From assembly GCA_951812645.1 (NCBI GenBank), contig CATOSM010000001.1, positions 351,560-415,559 of the forward strand: 64,000 bases of DNA, read 5' to 3'. This DNA comes from an uncultured Candidatus Nitrosopumilus sp. GTDB taxonomy: Archaea; Thermoproteota; Nitrososphaeria; Nitrososphaerales; Nitrosopumilaceae. How positions within the stretch are numbered: the stretch's first letter is position 1; every line of letters starts with the position of its first letter. Shown here piece by piece: positions 52,457 through 61,735 of this stretch. Position numbers and translations under genes: made by a program. Under the pieces are notes generated by a model, which was given only the letters and a program-made list of their open reading frames with translations, was not told the origin of the DNA and made no database searches.

Positions 52457-53236
52457 TTATTTTCCCAAAATTCCATTTATGCATCTCTCCTTAATCATTT
52501 CGCCTAATTCGTGGGATTGTAAGTACCCCATACTGTTTTCACAGTTTAGAATTTGTTCACGTTTGATATTTTGAATCCGTTCAGGAAAACCAGATAGCGC
52601 ATCATCAATTTCAGACGTTCCTGAAAATAAGATGTTAGGAGATAAGAGAGTTCCCAGATATACTGCAATTATTGGAACAGATGTGACAATAGTTCCCAAA
52701 ATTAAACAATTTCTAGCTCGATCTGAATTTCTATTTCGAATTAATGCCCATGCAATAATCCCTCCAAGCAATCCAAAGAAAATAGGCAACAAATACCAAA
52801 TTCCTCCTGCCGATTGTGTAGATTGCGAATATTGCTGATAATTTGAACAATTGGTGTGTGAAATTGCATTTGGAGATGTTCTGCAATTGGTGCAAAATTG
52901 GGATGATTCTAATATTTCATTTCCGCAATTGGTGCAAAATATCTTATTTTCTGATTCAGTCGATATATCTGAGACAGATTCGTTACTTTCAAACATATTT
53001 TCATTTTCAGAATATAACATATCATCAGATTTTTCTGAATATTTAATTCGTTGTTGATTTTTATGTTCAGAGGATTTATGATCAAGATGTTTTTTGCATA
53101 AATTCGTTAAAAATTGTCTGTCTGAAACATATAATATTTTATTTTTTTCAAGAGTTTCTTTGATGTGTAATAGTCTACCTCTATCGCCATAATTTTTGGT
53201 TAATAATTCTTCAACATCTTCAAGTAAAGTTGACAT
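52457..53236 (-). CDS. Zinc-ribbon two-helix membrane protein with acidic N-terminal region
   Basis: 259 residues. Residues 1-60 form a small helical domain (LTKNYGDRGRLLHIKETLEK, then VSDRQFLTNLCKKHL). A Ser/Glu-rich linker leads to a zinc ribbon (FCTNCGNEILESSQFCTNC). The two-helix membrane module follows (GIWYLLPIFFGLLGG, ARNCLILGTIVTSVPIIAVY), then a soluble C-terminal tail of about 60 residues. Related to 16374-16613 and 51567-51956. Function unknown. Confidence 0.7.
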   Translation of the reverse strand: MSTLLEDVEELLTKNYGDRGRLLHIKETLEKNKILYVSDRQFLTNLCKKHLDHKSSEHKNQQRIKYSEKSDDMLYSENENMFESNESVSDISTESENKIFCTNCGNEILESSQFCTNCRTSPNAISHTNCSNYQQYSQSTQSAGGIWYLLPIFFGLLGGIIAWALIRNRNSDRARNCLILGTIVTSVPIIAVYLGTLLSPNILFSGTSEIDDALSGFPERIQNIKREQILNCENSMGYLQSHELGEMIKERCINGILGK

Positions 53237-53375
53237 ATGAAAGATTTCGTAACTGCGAGTATTAAGTATTGTTTCAAGCCATTAAGGTAATCCACGAATA
53301 CTGTTCTTAAAATAATATCTAAATCCATGGGTATTTTTAGATTTGAGATAAACCTTCCACTCGTTTTGTGATTAA

Positions 53376-53546
53376 AATTTCAACACTATCGAAAAGATTC
53401 ATTATGATAGGTTTGAATTTAATGTATCTGTACTTCTAAAAGTATATTCGCGAAGATGGAAACAATTCAAGTGTCAACTAGACCAATATGGAAAAAAGTT
53501 AGATTTTAAAAAATATCCTAGATACGGATTTAGATTTCCTTTCTAA
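53376..53546 (+). pseudogene. Start-less ORF remnant
   Basis: A 56-codon stretch with protein-like composition (DRFEFNVSVLLKVYSRRWKQ, later KYPRYGFRFPF) has no start codon and an upstream stop. It may be the end of a lost gene. The rest of the 366-bp gap before the IS remnant (53237-53602) holds nothing I can identify. Confidence 0.25.
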
Positions 53547-53602
53547 TTCCCATCACAACTACAGATGGAACTGCAAGATACATTCGGAGATTTAATACAA
53601 TC

Positions 53603-53880
53603 AACTCATCTTAAAACCCTGCAATACATCAAAAATGACGCAATGCTAACCAACCCGAGATAATTTCCCGCGTTTCTTTCATATCTGATTCTTGCTCTGT
53701 GAAACCCGTTTTTCAGCTAGGCAAAGAACATCTCCACTACAAACCTTGTCCTGTTATAATTGTCCTTGCCTGCATCATCACTTGCCGTCCTGCTGTTTTT
53801 GCTAAAAGGAATGCACGGAATGATGTTTCTTGATTTTACATAACTACGAATTGGTTTTGAATCGTATCCCCCATCTCTGC
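53603..53880 (-). mobile_element. Remnant of a second IS5-type element, 3' end
   Basis: It begins with the terminal repeat AACTCATCTTAAAACCC. Reading the minus strand it encodes the C-terminal transposase region of the element at 58930-59639 (rich in Arg, with the FFA-LK motif), with several point changes and frameshifts. The 5' part is missing. Confidence 0.7.
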
Positions 53881-53962
53881 ACTACAGGCAATTCATGACG
53901 AACATAGTGAAACAATTAAAAGATATAAAAGTACAATCAGGGTCTTCCCATAGTAGAATAAG

Positions 53963-54505
53963 ATGGCAGAATATACATTAGTAGAACATATGGGTACAGT
54001 TAAATCATATTCTGGAGATTTGGCATCATTGGATAAACAAAAATTAAATGTACATAAGGCATACAGAATTAAAGATATAGAATCTAAACAAAATCCTAAG
54101 AAATCAAAAACTAAAGAAATTTGTAAACATATTCGTAATCAAGAATGGAATAAATTAATTCCATATGTAGATGAATTGATATTTGAAATCAAAAGAGATG
54201 CTGTTTCAGTAAGATCAGTTTCCAAATTGTTAGAATCCACATCACAAGATTACGACATAATGAAAAAAAATCTTCTAGTACATGTAGTAAACACAATTAC
54301 CATACTGCTAAAAGAAGTCATGGTTTCTGTAGTAAGTGACAAAAACAAAGCAGCTTTGCTTTATGCCATACGAATTAAAGACATATTGGAAACAGCTAAA
54401 GAAGTATCATATATTGCATCCAAAGAAGGGTTAACTCAGTTACCAGTCTCTGCAATTACTCAAATAGACGTAATAGAAGGCAAGCCCATCTATGCCGTCG
54501 AATAA
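53963..54505 (+). CDS. Hypothetical helical protein
   Basis: 180 residues starting MAEYTLVEHMGTVKSYSGDL. A charged linker (KQNPKKSKTKEI) precedes a helical C-terminal two thirds (ELIFEIKRDAVSVRSVSKLL, VVNTITILLKEVMVSVVSDK). No family recognised. The next frame overlaps it by 14 bp. Confidence 0.6.
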   Translation: MAEYTLVEHMGTVKSYSGDLASLDKQKLNVHKAYRIKDIESKQNPKKSKTKEICKHIRNQEWNKLIPYVDELIFEIKRDAVSVRSVSKLLESTSQDYDIMKKNLLVHVVNTITILLKEVMVSVVSDKNKAALLYAIRIKDILETAKEVSYIASKEGLTQLPVSAITQIDVIEGKPIYAVE

Positions 54506-55062
54506 TGAAATTACATTAATTCGTGAAGGTCCACATCCAGATAAAATAATGGATGAAGGAGACACATTACAAATCAATGCAAAAATACATTCATTTTATT
54601 GGAATTATGAAGGACCGCAAAAACATGATTATGAACCAATAGCAATGGTTGCTCAAGAAAATTGGGCAATATCCAGATATCACTATAGATGATTAACAAT
54701 CTGGAAAGACTGAAAAAGAAGAAAATAAACCAATCACATATTTTACAAAAATTTGGCACACACCAATTGTATGTAGCAAACAAAAAGTGAGTTATTCCAG
54801 ACCGTCAAACATCACAGATCGTCTTAAACTGATAGGATATCTACTTCCCAAAATTAATGATATGCAAAAAAAATCAGAAAAATGCAAACATGTAGACTAC
54901 GATTCAAAATTCGTATATGATAAAGTTCCAGACAAACGAAAATTTACTTGGGATAAATTGGATTCTTATGTTTTAGTTGCACCATCATCAAATTTAGAGC
55001 ATCTTCCAAAAAATATTTCTTCAAAAATTAAATCGTTTTTAAAATCAAATAGGTTGAGATAG
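54492..55062 (+). pseudogene. Probably frameshifted gene after 53963-54505
   Basis: The first frame (MPSNNEITLIREGPHPDKIM...) runs to SRYHYR and stops at 54692. In the +1 frame the text goes on before and after that point (IGQYPDITIDD, a TAA, then SGKTEKEENKPITYFTKIWH) into an open frame from 54787 ending KSFLKSNRLR. Continuity of composition suggests one gene with an indel and a nonsense codon. A two-gene reading with a GTG start at 54787 is the alternative. Confidence 0.45.
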
Positions 55063-55116
55063 CCACAATGCATCAAAAAGATGCATTTAAAAATAATTAA
55101 GAATAAGATGCAGAGT

Positions 55117-55215
55117 CTAGTTTTTGGTTATAGCATCTGCGACTTCTTGTTTGAGTCTGTCCTCTTCTTCAATGAGATCTTTTTTGAAGCGCTTTTCCCA
55201 GTAACTCTTTCCCAT
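55117..55215 (-). CDS. Very small charged protein
   Basis: 32 residues: MGKSYWEKRFKKDLIEEEDR followed by a short helical end. A charged helix with a clean ATG, next to the phasin-like gene. It may be a real micro-protein; no family support. Confidence 0.35.
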   Translation of the reverse strand: MGKSYWEKRFKKDLIEEEDRLKQEVADAITKN

Positions 55216-55259
55216 AATAATTGAAGGTAGAATTACTTGAAGACAAGGTCTTCTAGATT

Positions 55260-55367
55260 CTAAGGCCCGGGAATTATTTTAAGAGGATCAGCATTTGCTA
55301 TTTCGTTTATCGTAACATACATGTGAAAATCATTGTCTTGTACTTTGACTGAGAAATTACCTGACAT
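55260..55367 (-). CDS. Possible short beta-rich ORF
   Basis: 35 residues from MSGNFSVKVQDNDFHMYVTI to IIPGP. The frame is open somewhat further upstream without a start codon, so this may be the end of a lost gene. Low support. Confidence 0.25.
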   Translation of the reverse strand: MSGNFSVKVQDNDFHMYVTINEIANADPLKIIPGP

Positions 55368-55439
55368 ACCCACATGGAAGTTTGGCAAATGATCATCAAA
55401 TTTTCATGCAATTTTAATAAAAAAGAAGAATCAGTCACA

Positions 55440-55853
55440 CTAGTTTTTGAGTGTGAAGGGAGTTATCCAGGATTGGATAATGTTTTTGTTTAATTCAGCA
55501 AAAGCATTAACGTTGTCGTTGAATGTTTTGAAATTTTGTACTGTTGCATCAATTGTTGTTTTGAGCAATTGGCTATTCACTGTACTTGCTTGAACAATTT
55601 GCTTGTTGGTATCAACAATTGCGGATTTTGCAGCATCTGGAATTTCAGTTTGTAATCCAGTCTTCTTTGCAAATTCTTGCTGCATTGATACTGTGGCGTC
55701 GATTGTTTTTTGGCATGTCTTCATACATTCGTCTTGCAATTGTGTGACAGATTGAAAATATTGCGGAGTCAGTTTTGAAATATTTTCAAAGTATTTCTGT
55801 ACATTTTGCTTGTACATTGCAAATGCATCGCTTGATTGAGATTGTGTACTCAT
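55440..55853 (-). CDS. Phasin-like helical protein
   Basis: 137 residues, almost entirely amphipathic helix: KQNVQKYFENISKLTPQYFQ, CQKTIDATVSMQQEFAKKTG and SQLLKTTIDATVQNFKTFND. Composition and length match phasins, which coat polyhydroxyalkanoate granules; Thaumarchaeota encode PHA synthase and such proteins. No PHA synthase is in the window, so the call rests on sequence pattern. Confidence 0.55.
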   Translation of the reverse strand: MSTQSQSSDAFAMYKQNVQKYFENISKLTPQYFQSVTQLQDECMKTCQKTIDATVSMQQEFAKKTGLQTEIPDAAKSAIVDTNKQIVQASTVNSQLLKTTIDATVQNFKTFNDNVNAFAELNKNIIQSWITPFTLKN

Positions 55854-56136
55854 GTTTTGGGATTGCTTTAGAGATATATATACTATTGGTAATGAATGGT
55901 AATGAAAACCAAATAATGGTAAATTATGTTAGATTTAGACACAAAAATATTTGTTCAGATCAGCAAACAGAATGAAAATTATGAAAATGATAAATGTAAC
56001 CACTCAGGATTTTAGCAAATAAATTATGAAAGTATTATCAACATAATTCAAGAATAAATTAAAACAAAAAACATCATTTAAAATTAACAAAGAATCGTAT
56101 TTTTAACTCTTAAAACAAGGAGTTTAGGTAATTTTT

Positions 56137-57360
56137 CTAATCCGAGTTATTGATGGTTTTATCCCATACTGAAAATCGTTCGTAGAGATTAGCATAAGCA
56201 CCAGTTTGATCTTTTTTGTCTGCTTCTTGATTAACGCAGATTAATTTTTTGAGGAATTCCCTAGGACCATTTTTATTTATCAGATTCAATTCAGAAATTC
56301 TATTAGAAAGAAAATGTTTTCCAGTTAATTCCAATCTTCGTCCATCAGTATTCTCATTTTTTAGAATATTACAATAGTTACAAGTGCATTTTTTTAATTC
56401 CAAGGCATTTTCAACTTCTTTAGCTCTAGCTAATGGCACTTTTGAATACAAATAAGGTTGATAAAATCTAATAGTAGGCCCACCACCACCAGTAGAAAAA
56501 GGAATTTTATGCTCACCATAACAAATAGAATGCGATGATCCAGTCATGCCCTTTTCATTGAGCAATAATGAAAATAAACCCCCGTACATATTATGAATAG
56601 GTTTTCCAAACTTTGCCAATTTTTTAATAAACTCTTGGAAGTAAGTCAACTCACGTTTTTTTGCGGAATTTTCATCAAGATATGCGCACCAAATCATATA
56701 TCCATCAATACCTTCAATATCATATTTGTCAATTATTGTATCAATATCGTTCACATGAGGAAGAATTTCTTTATCCAACATTATTACTGCAAAGATTTTT
56801 TCAGTTGATGTTTTATTTTCAATAGATAGTTTTATTGAATTGATATTAACTGTAAGCCAATCATCATAAACATTATTGATAAAAAAATATGGCGGAATGA
56901 TCCATTTTGGTTTAAAATTAAGATTTTCAGTTTTTTCTTCATCAAATTCCTCAAATTCATTGATATCATCATAAGTGTCTTGAATTTTTGTTCTTTGATA
57001 ATTCATCACATTTTCAACTAATTCTTTTAAATTGTTCGTAGATTGCTGATCAGCATCTATCAACAAACTTGGAGATAATTCAAAATTATTTGGATCTTCA
57101 ATCATTGTATCCAAACCATAAATTCCAAGAAGTTTATCAAACCATCTTTTTTCTTGAATGTGTTCCACATCTGCAGCAAATACATACGTATGAGGATCAA
57201 TCACATATGGTTTTTTTAATTTTGTTAACATAGAAGTTATCCTTTTTGTCATACCTTCCAAAATGTGACTTGATACAATCAAATCATAATTATTCAAATC
57301 GCTAGTTTCTAACCAAGCCATTTCTCTACTAATATTAACACGGATCATTAATTCAGTCAA
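56137..57360 (-). CDS. TIM-barrel-like enzyme with TGT-type zinc motif (uncertain)
   Basis: 407 residues. The N-terminal half alternates strands and helices (YDLIVSSHILEGMTKRITSM, KPYVIDPHTYVFAADVEHI) as in a TIM barrel; the middle has GIDGYMIWCAYLDE and KFGKPIHNMYGGLFSLLLNE. Cys325, Cys327, Cys330 and His349 give C-x-C-x2-C-x18-H, close to the zinc site of tRNA-guanine transglycosylases and DpdA-like DNA base-exchange enzymes, although the usual spacing to His is larger. GGGGPTIRFYQPYLY precedes it. It is the last gene of a four-gene cassette, overlapping its neighbour by 8 bp. The enzyme class is an inference. Confidence 0.45.
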   Translation of the reverse strand: MTELMIRVNISREMAWLETSDLNNYDLIVSSHILEGMTKRITSMLTKLKKPYVIDPHTYVFAADVEHIQEKRWFDKLLGIYGLDTMIEDPNNFELSPSLLIDADQQSTNNLKELVENVMNYQRTKIQDTYDDINEFEEFDEEKTENLNFKPKWIIPPYFFINNVYDDWLTVNINSIKLSIENKTSTEKIFAVIMLDKEILPHVNDIDTIIDKYDIEGIDGYMIWCAYLDENSAKKRELTYFQEFIKKLAKFGKPIHNMYGGLFSLLLNEKGMTGSSHSICYGEHKIPFSTGGGGPTIRFYQPYLYSKVPLARAKEVENALELKKCTCNYCNILKNENTDGRRLELTGKHFLSNRISELNLINKNGPREFLKKLICVNQEADKKDQTGAYANLYERFSVWDKTINNSD

Positions 57361-57775
57361 GAATACTAGTCTCCCTTAATTTACAATTATTTTTTGCGTA
57401 TTTTTTAGATCCAGGAATGACTAATTTTGAACGTTTAGCCTTAACTATTTCTTCACAGGATCCATTCACTTCCAATATACCGATACCCAAATTTTTAAAG
57501 ATGTCTGTGTCAATGTTTGGTATTGTTTTATGCCAAAGAGCTACGTAAGAATAATCAAATACATACAAATTAGCATATGCCTGTTGTAATGCCTTTTTCC
57601 AATTATTGATTTTTACTTCTATTGAAACTAAGTTTTTGTTTTTTAATGTGACCATATCTATTCTTTTACGACTTGTGGCCCATGTTCCAATCGGAACTTC
57701 ATAATAAAAAAAATTTTCAGCAAAAGGGCCCGAATTTTCAATTGTATGGTACAAATCTTTTTCTTTAACATTCAT
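57353..57775 (-). CDS. PD-(D/E)XK-type nuclease-like protein
   Basis: 140 residues. The core reads SRKRIDMVTLKNKNLVSIEVK, with Asp40 and the Glu53-Val-Lys55 pair, followed by the helix WKKALQQAYANLYVFDYSYV whose Gln/Tyr match the QxxxY extension of many nucleases. Conserved acidic and Lys residues suit metal-dependent DNA cleavage. It overlaps both neighbours by four to eight bases, so it is coupled to the TGT-like and membrane proteins. Confidence 0.65.
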   Translation of the reverse strand: MNVKEKDLYHTIENSGPFAENFFYYEVPIGTWATSRKRIDMVTLKNKNLVSIEVKINNWKKALQQAYANLYVFDYSYVALWHKTIPNIDTDIFKNLGIGILEVNGSCEEIVKAKRSKLVIPGSKKYAKNNCKLRETSILD

Positions 57776-58326
57776 GGTAATCCACCTTTTAATTCGGTTA
57801 TCTGGGTCTTAAATGAAGCGTTGAACGACATGAACTTTTTTATGAAAAGAATCAAAAATGTTGTTAATATAATTAAAACAATGCCAACTAAAAGCAGTAT
57901 GTGAGACATGGTTATTTCAAATGTGTTATAATCAGAATTTATAAAAATTTCATTTGCCAGTATTGTTATAATAATAACAGTGACTAAACACAAAGTTGTT
58001 TTAAATGTAAAATCCAACATTAACAGAACACTACTCCTAATTTCATATACTCTATTGTATTTGAATAATTGAGCACGGTATTCAGATAACTTTAAGACAA
58101 CTTCAGGCGTATTAAAAAATTCAGTAGGTTTGTATTTTCCCTTCTTACTACTAAAAATCTCACCCAAGATAGGATCTAGAACATGTTTTCGTACGTGTGC
58201 ATATGCAGTTGAAACATCAGTATCAAGTTTGTCAGGTTTGCTATCTAACATTTTGAATAAAACAACAGCAAACCCAGCAAATATGGACAATAATGCTAGC
58301 AAAAAAACGGATTCAGTTGAAATCAT
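57772..58326 (-). CDS. Three-helix membrane protein of the cassette
   Basis: 184 residues. One N-terminal helix (about 5-25, VFLLALLSIFAGFAVVLFKM), a cytoplasmic region of ~75 residues (HVRKHVLDPILGEIFSSKKG), then two helices (about 107-127 and 140-165). It overlaps both neighbours by one to four bases. No family recognised; a membrane anchor or effector is possible. Confidence 0.6.
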   Translation of the reverse strand: MISTESVFLLALLSIFAGFAVVLFKMLDSKPDKLDTDVSTAYAHVRKHVLDPILGEIFSSKKGKYKPTEFFNTPEVVLKLSEYRAQLFKYNRVYEIRSSVLLMLDFTFKTTLCLVTVIIITILANEIFINSDYNTFEITMSHILLLVGIVLIILTTFLILFIKKFMSFNASFKTQITELKGGLP

Positions 58327-58775
58327 TATTGTTCTAATACTTTACCAAGTATTTCGGATTTCACGGTAAAATCAGGATAATTCGTGTAAACATATTTGAG
58401 AAGATCATTTAATTCTTCTTTACCATGTGTTTCTTTTACATTAGAAATATGATTTCTCATATCCTTACTGACTCTTTCAAATGTCTTTCGTTTAAGGAAT
58501 CGTATTCCTTTATCAGTGATTTTGTATTTTTTACCACTTTCTTCAGTTATCATTCCAACAGATTTTAAGAAATCTAGTTCATCATAAAGCTCCATAGATA
58601 AAGGACCAAATCTATCAGGACCGAAATCAAATTTGATAGTTATATTATTTGATTTATCTAAAACTTCCTTTTGAGTTAAAAAAATTAATTTTTCAAATCT
58701 AGTTATTCCCTTTATAGGATAACAATTATCAGCATTAAGTAAAATTAGAATTAAATCAGATTTTTTCATTGTCAT
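58326..58775 (-). CDS. YwgA-like/winged-helix protein, first gene of the cassette
   Basis: 149 residues. A helix-turn-helix-like start (IKGITRFEKLIFLTQKEVLD) is followed by FDFGPDRFGPLSMELYDELD, FLKSVGMITEESGKKYKITD and a helical C-terminus. The 'GP-R-FGP-S--LY--L--L---G-I' pattern is that of YwgA and related proteins, which overlap the Panacea antitoxin type. It is probably the regulator or antitoxin of the cassette; the inference rests on this motif and position. Confidence 0.6.
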   Translation of the reverse strand: MTMKKSDLILILLNADNCYPIKGITRFEKLIFLTQKEVLDKSNNITIKFDFGPDRFGPLSMELYDELDFLKSVGMITEESGKKYKITDKGIRFLKRKTFERVSKDMRNHISNVKETHGKEELNDLLKYVYTNYPDFTVKSEILGKVLEQ

Positions 58776-58929
58776 TCTAATCGATCCATTATATCTTCGT
58801 AATGAACAATTATTTTTGTCTCAATTGTTGACATCTAATCAATATTAACAAAATTTGTGCCATATTAAAATTTTTTATTTTTGCTAATTAACACCTCATT
58901 TATTTGACAATTTAATTTCAAACATAATC

Positions 58930-59639
58930 AACTCATCTTAAAACTAACTCTTTAGACAGTATTTGATGTTCATTTGGATTCATGAACCATTAGTTTCCAA
59001 ACTGTACATGAAATTCACCGAGATAACAGACAATGGTACATGATGGAACCGTTACTGCCAAAACCTGCCACAACAGGACGTCCAAGAAGCAATGACCAAC
59101 GGTTTTAAATGGAATCATCTGCGTGATTGACCCGCAAAAAACATCGATTGATTCATTATTTCCCTCCAAAAAAGGGGCGATGTGATCGGATTTGACGGAT
59201 TCAAGAGAATTACAGGTACAAAATTGCATGTTGCAGTGGATGGTACCGGCCTGCCAGTATCAACCGTAATGAGCCCTGCAGACATTCACGACAGTACGAA
59301 ATTTGTAGATGTGATGGAATCAATTTCGGATTTCGCAGATGATTCCATGATGGAATAGTTTCAGCTTATGCAGACAGGGGATACGGTTCAAAGCCAATCC
59401 GCAGTTATGTAAGATCAAGAGACGTCATTCCGTGCATTCCTTTTGGAAAAAACAGCAGGACGGCAAGTGATGATGCAGGCAAGGACAGTTACAACCGGAC
59501 AAGGTTTGTGGTGGAGAGGTTCTTTGCCTGGCTGAAAAACGGGTTTCACAGAGCAAGATATGAAAGAAACGCGGGAAATTATCCCGGGCGGGTTAGCATT
59601 GCGTCGTTTTTGACGTATTGCAGGGTTTTAATATGAGTT
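58930..59639 (+). mobile_element. Second IS5-type element, degenerate
   Basis: About 710 bp between AACTCATCTTAAAAC and GTTTTAATATGAGTT. Frames encode, in order, NMKFTEITDNGTWYMM-like N-terminal debris, SIDSLFPSKKGAM, then in the -1 frame GFDGFKRITGTKLHVAVDGT, ADRGYGSKPIRSYV and VVERFFAWLKNGFHRAR. Several stops and frameshifts make it inactive. Shorter than the other family because of internal loss. It lacks the 37/36-bp insert. Confidence 0.8.
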
Positions 59640-59730
59640 GATCTTATAATTTTCACAAATTTGAGAAATTTCTAAATTTGCTGGTGGCGTGAATATTTTT
59701 GAACAATATTTACATTTTATATCGTTTCAT

Positions 59731-61212
59731 TTATAATTTAACTGAATCATGCTGATTAACTGATGTTACATTTGAATGCCATTTTTTATGATATTCATCA
59801 TGCTGAGTGTGAATAGGAACCAGTGATTTTGCTTTTGTCTTCTCAACTACATATTTGATTTGCTCTCCATCTCCATGCCCAGAGACATGGATTTGATGCC
59901 AGTCCTCTTCTCTTTTGAGCATGCCAAAGTGCACAAACCAGTTTTTGACCTGATCTTCTTTAATTTCCATCTCTGTGTTAAATGGTTCAGTTAATGAACG
60001 AATGTAAGAAGAACCCTCTGCAGGCTTTACATCAATCAAATCTTGCAATCTAAAGTCTGAACAATAAAAGATGTATTGATTTTGCTTTTTCTGAATGTCT
60101 CTATAATCTAGAGCGTTAGGGTAATCTAAAAACTCTCTTTGCCATATTCGATAATCAGCTAATAGCTGTCTTTCTGAAAATATGTCGATGTCTTTGTCGA
60201 TTAATCCCCAAGAGCCTCTCTGAATGTATATTTTTATATTTTTATCAGTTGGCCCCGGATATTTTCCTTTCAAGTTTGGAGATTCATTAAATAGTTTCAA
60301 CAAATATGCTTGCTTCATGTCAATTACTAAATCACGATTAGTATTTTTTGCTGCAATGTAAAAGGATAATAACCTATCTAAATCTCTAATCGGATATCCA
60401 CAAATTGCCAATCCTTTTGTATCATTTACAATATCTGAAACTTTCCCTTCAACATCATACTCTGTAATTGATGAGCGTGCATCAACTCTAGTTCCCTCAC
60501 ACAACAATACATCCAGATCAGATTCGGTACATTTTTGCACAAACTTTTCAGTATCGTCTCTGCGCCTACCATGGAATCTCAAATCTGCGGTATTTCCAAT
60601 TGTACCTTCTGGAGTGTTGAGAATGAATGCATGGACTCCTGGAATTGAATGATCTACAGGTAGCGGATGTACACCAATTGAATCAATGCTGAATCCTTTT
60701 CCAGATTCAAAAACTTCAATTCGTCTTGGAACTGCGACTTTATCTCCAGACGCTCTTGAAATTTGTCCTTTATTGTTTTCATAGATTTGAAATCTTTGTT
60801 TTGCAGTCAGATATTGATCAGATCCTGTCTCATCAAAGTTTTGCATGATTAGCTTTGATTCTTCTGAACAGTAAATTGGGATATCTTCTCTAAGGTATGG
60901 AATGTATGCACAGTGATCAACATGAGCATGTGTCAGCAATACAGCGTCGATTTCAGTTTCTTCATCACCGCCAAAATCCATATGTTTTGCATAGTCGCGC
61001 CTGTACAATCCCTTGATCTTAGGCAAGATTCCCAGTTCAAAGAGATCATTAAGACTGTTTGATGTCCTAGGCCCTAGAAATTGTGAAAAAAATTGGCCTT
61101 CTTGAGAAAAAGACATTCCAAAATCCATGAAAATTTTAGTATCCTTATTCTCTACAAGAAATTTATTTCCACCAATATCATTTACCCCTCCATGAAATGT
61201 GATATTAGTCAT
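59731..61212 (-). CDS. Metallo-beta-lactamase-fold nuclease, RNase J-like
   Basis: 493 residues. The zinc motif HAHVDH is at 95-100, with upstream GGVNDIGGNKFLV and IFMDFGMSFSQEG. Further MBL elements are HPLPVDHSIPGVHAF, TADLRFHG, and near the end HVSGHGDGEQ and VPIHTQHDEYH. A beta-CASP-like insertion lies between about 240 and 410. This is the layout of RNase J and related RNA nucleases, but the protein is not close to the standard aRNase J. Last gene of the seven-gene operon starting at 62653. Confidence 0.8.
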   Translation of the reverse strand: MTNITFHGGVNDIGGNKFLVENKDTKIFMDFGMSFSQEGQFFSQFLGPRTSNSLNDLFELGILPKIKGLYRRDYAKHMDFGGDEETEIDAVLLTHAHVDHCAYIPYLREDIPIYCSEESKLIMQNFDETGSDQYLTAKQRFQIYENNKGQISRASGDKVAVPRRIEVFESGKGFSIDSIGVHPLPVDHSIPGVHAFILNTPEGTIGNTADLRFHGRRRDDTEKFVQKCTESDLDVLLCEGTRVDARSSITEYDVEGKVSDIVNDTKGLAICGYPIRDLDRLLSFYIAAKNTNRDLVIDMKQAYLLKLFNESPNLKGKYPGPTDKNIKIYIQRGSWGLIDKDIDIFSERQLLADYRIWQREFLDYPNALDYRDIQKKQNQYIFYCSDFRLQDLIDVKPAEGSSYIRSLTEPFNTEMEIKEDQVKNWFVHFGMLKREEDWHQIHVSGHGDGEQIKYVVEKTKAKSLVPIHTQHDEYHKKWHSNVTSVNQHDSVKL

Positions 61213-61541
61213 ATTTTCATACCTCTAATGTGGATACTAAGGAAATATGTTCGATTTTCAAAATAGGATTGGATTTTTTTAGCAGATTTTAATCCCAGTC
61301 GTATAAAATTATCATCTATTCCAAATTTTTCGAATATACGTCTTGGAAAATAACTTCTAGCAAAAGAAACAGAAGCATAAACAAAGATGATTCCCAAATT
61401 TGCCGCCAAAGGATCACCTTTAATCCACCCAATAGAGGGAGGTAAAATTACAACTCCTAAACCACATCGTATAGGATATCCTCCAAATGAATTGACTACC
61501 TTGCTTAGACTCTTTTTGTGAGAATCTACAGATTCAGACAT
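61209..61541 (-). CDS. Hypothetical protein of the PIN-MBL operon
   Basis: 110 residues. The middle is hydrophobic and Gly-rich (GLGVVILPPSIGWIKGDPLA, NLGIIFVYASVSFARSYF), possibly one or two membrane-associated helices, followed by a basic C-terminus. No family recognised. It overlaps the MBL gene by four bases. Confidence 0.6.
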   Translation of the reverse strand: MSESVDSHKKSLSKVVNSFGGYPIRCGLGVVILPPSIGWIKGDPLAANLGIIFVYASVSFARSYFPRRIFEKFGIDDNFIRLGLKSAKKIQSYFENRTYFLSIHIRGMKI

Positions 61542-61735
61542 TATTTCATATCTTCCAGAACATCTTCAGAGAAAGATTTCATTTCTTCTTGTGTGTGTTT
61601 TATGCCTGTTTGAATAGCACTTTGAATAATGCCAGGCAAATAATACAAAATTATCAATCCAAAACTAATCAAGGGATTTACAAATCCCAAGACAATCACG
61701 GATATCCAGAACAAAGTAGAATGTAGTAAAATCAT
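61541..61735 (-). CDS. Small membrane protein of the PIN-MBL operon
   Basis: 64 residues, two hydrophobic helices (STLFWISVIVLGFVNPLISF, GLIILYYLPGIIQSAI) and an acidic tail (TQEEMKSFSEDVLEDMK). Overlaps its neighbours by 1-3 bases. Function unknown. Confidence 0.6.
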   Translation of the reverse strand: MILLHSTLFWISVIVLGFVNPLISFGLIILYYLPGIIQSAIQTGIKHTQEEMKSFSEDVLEDMK

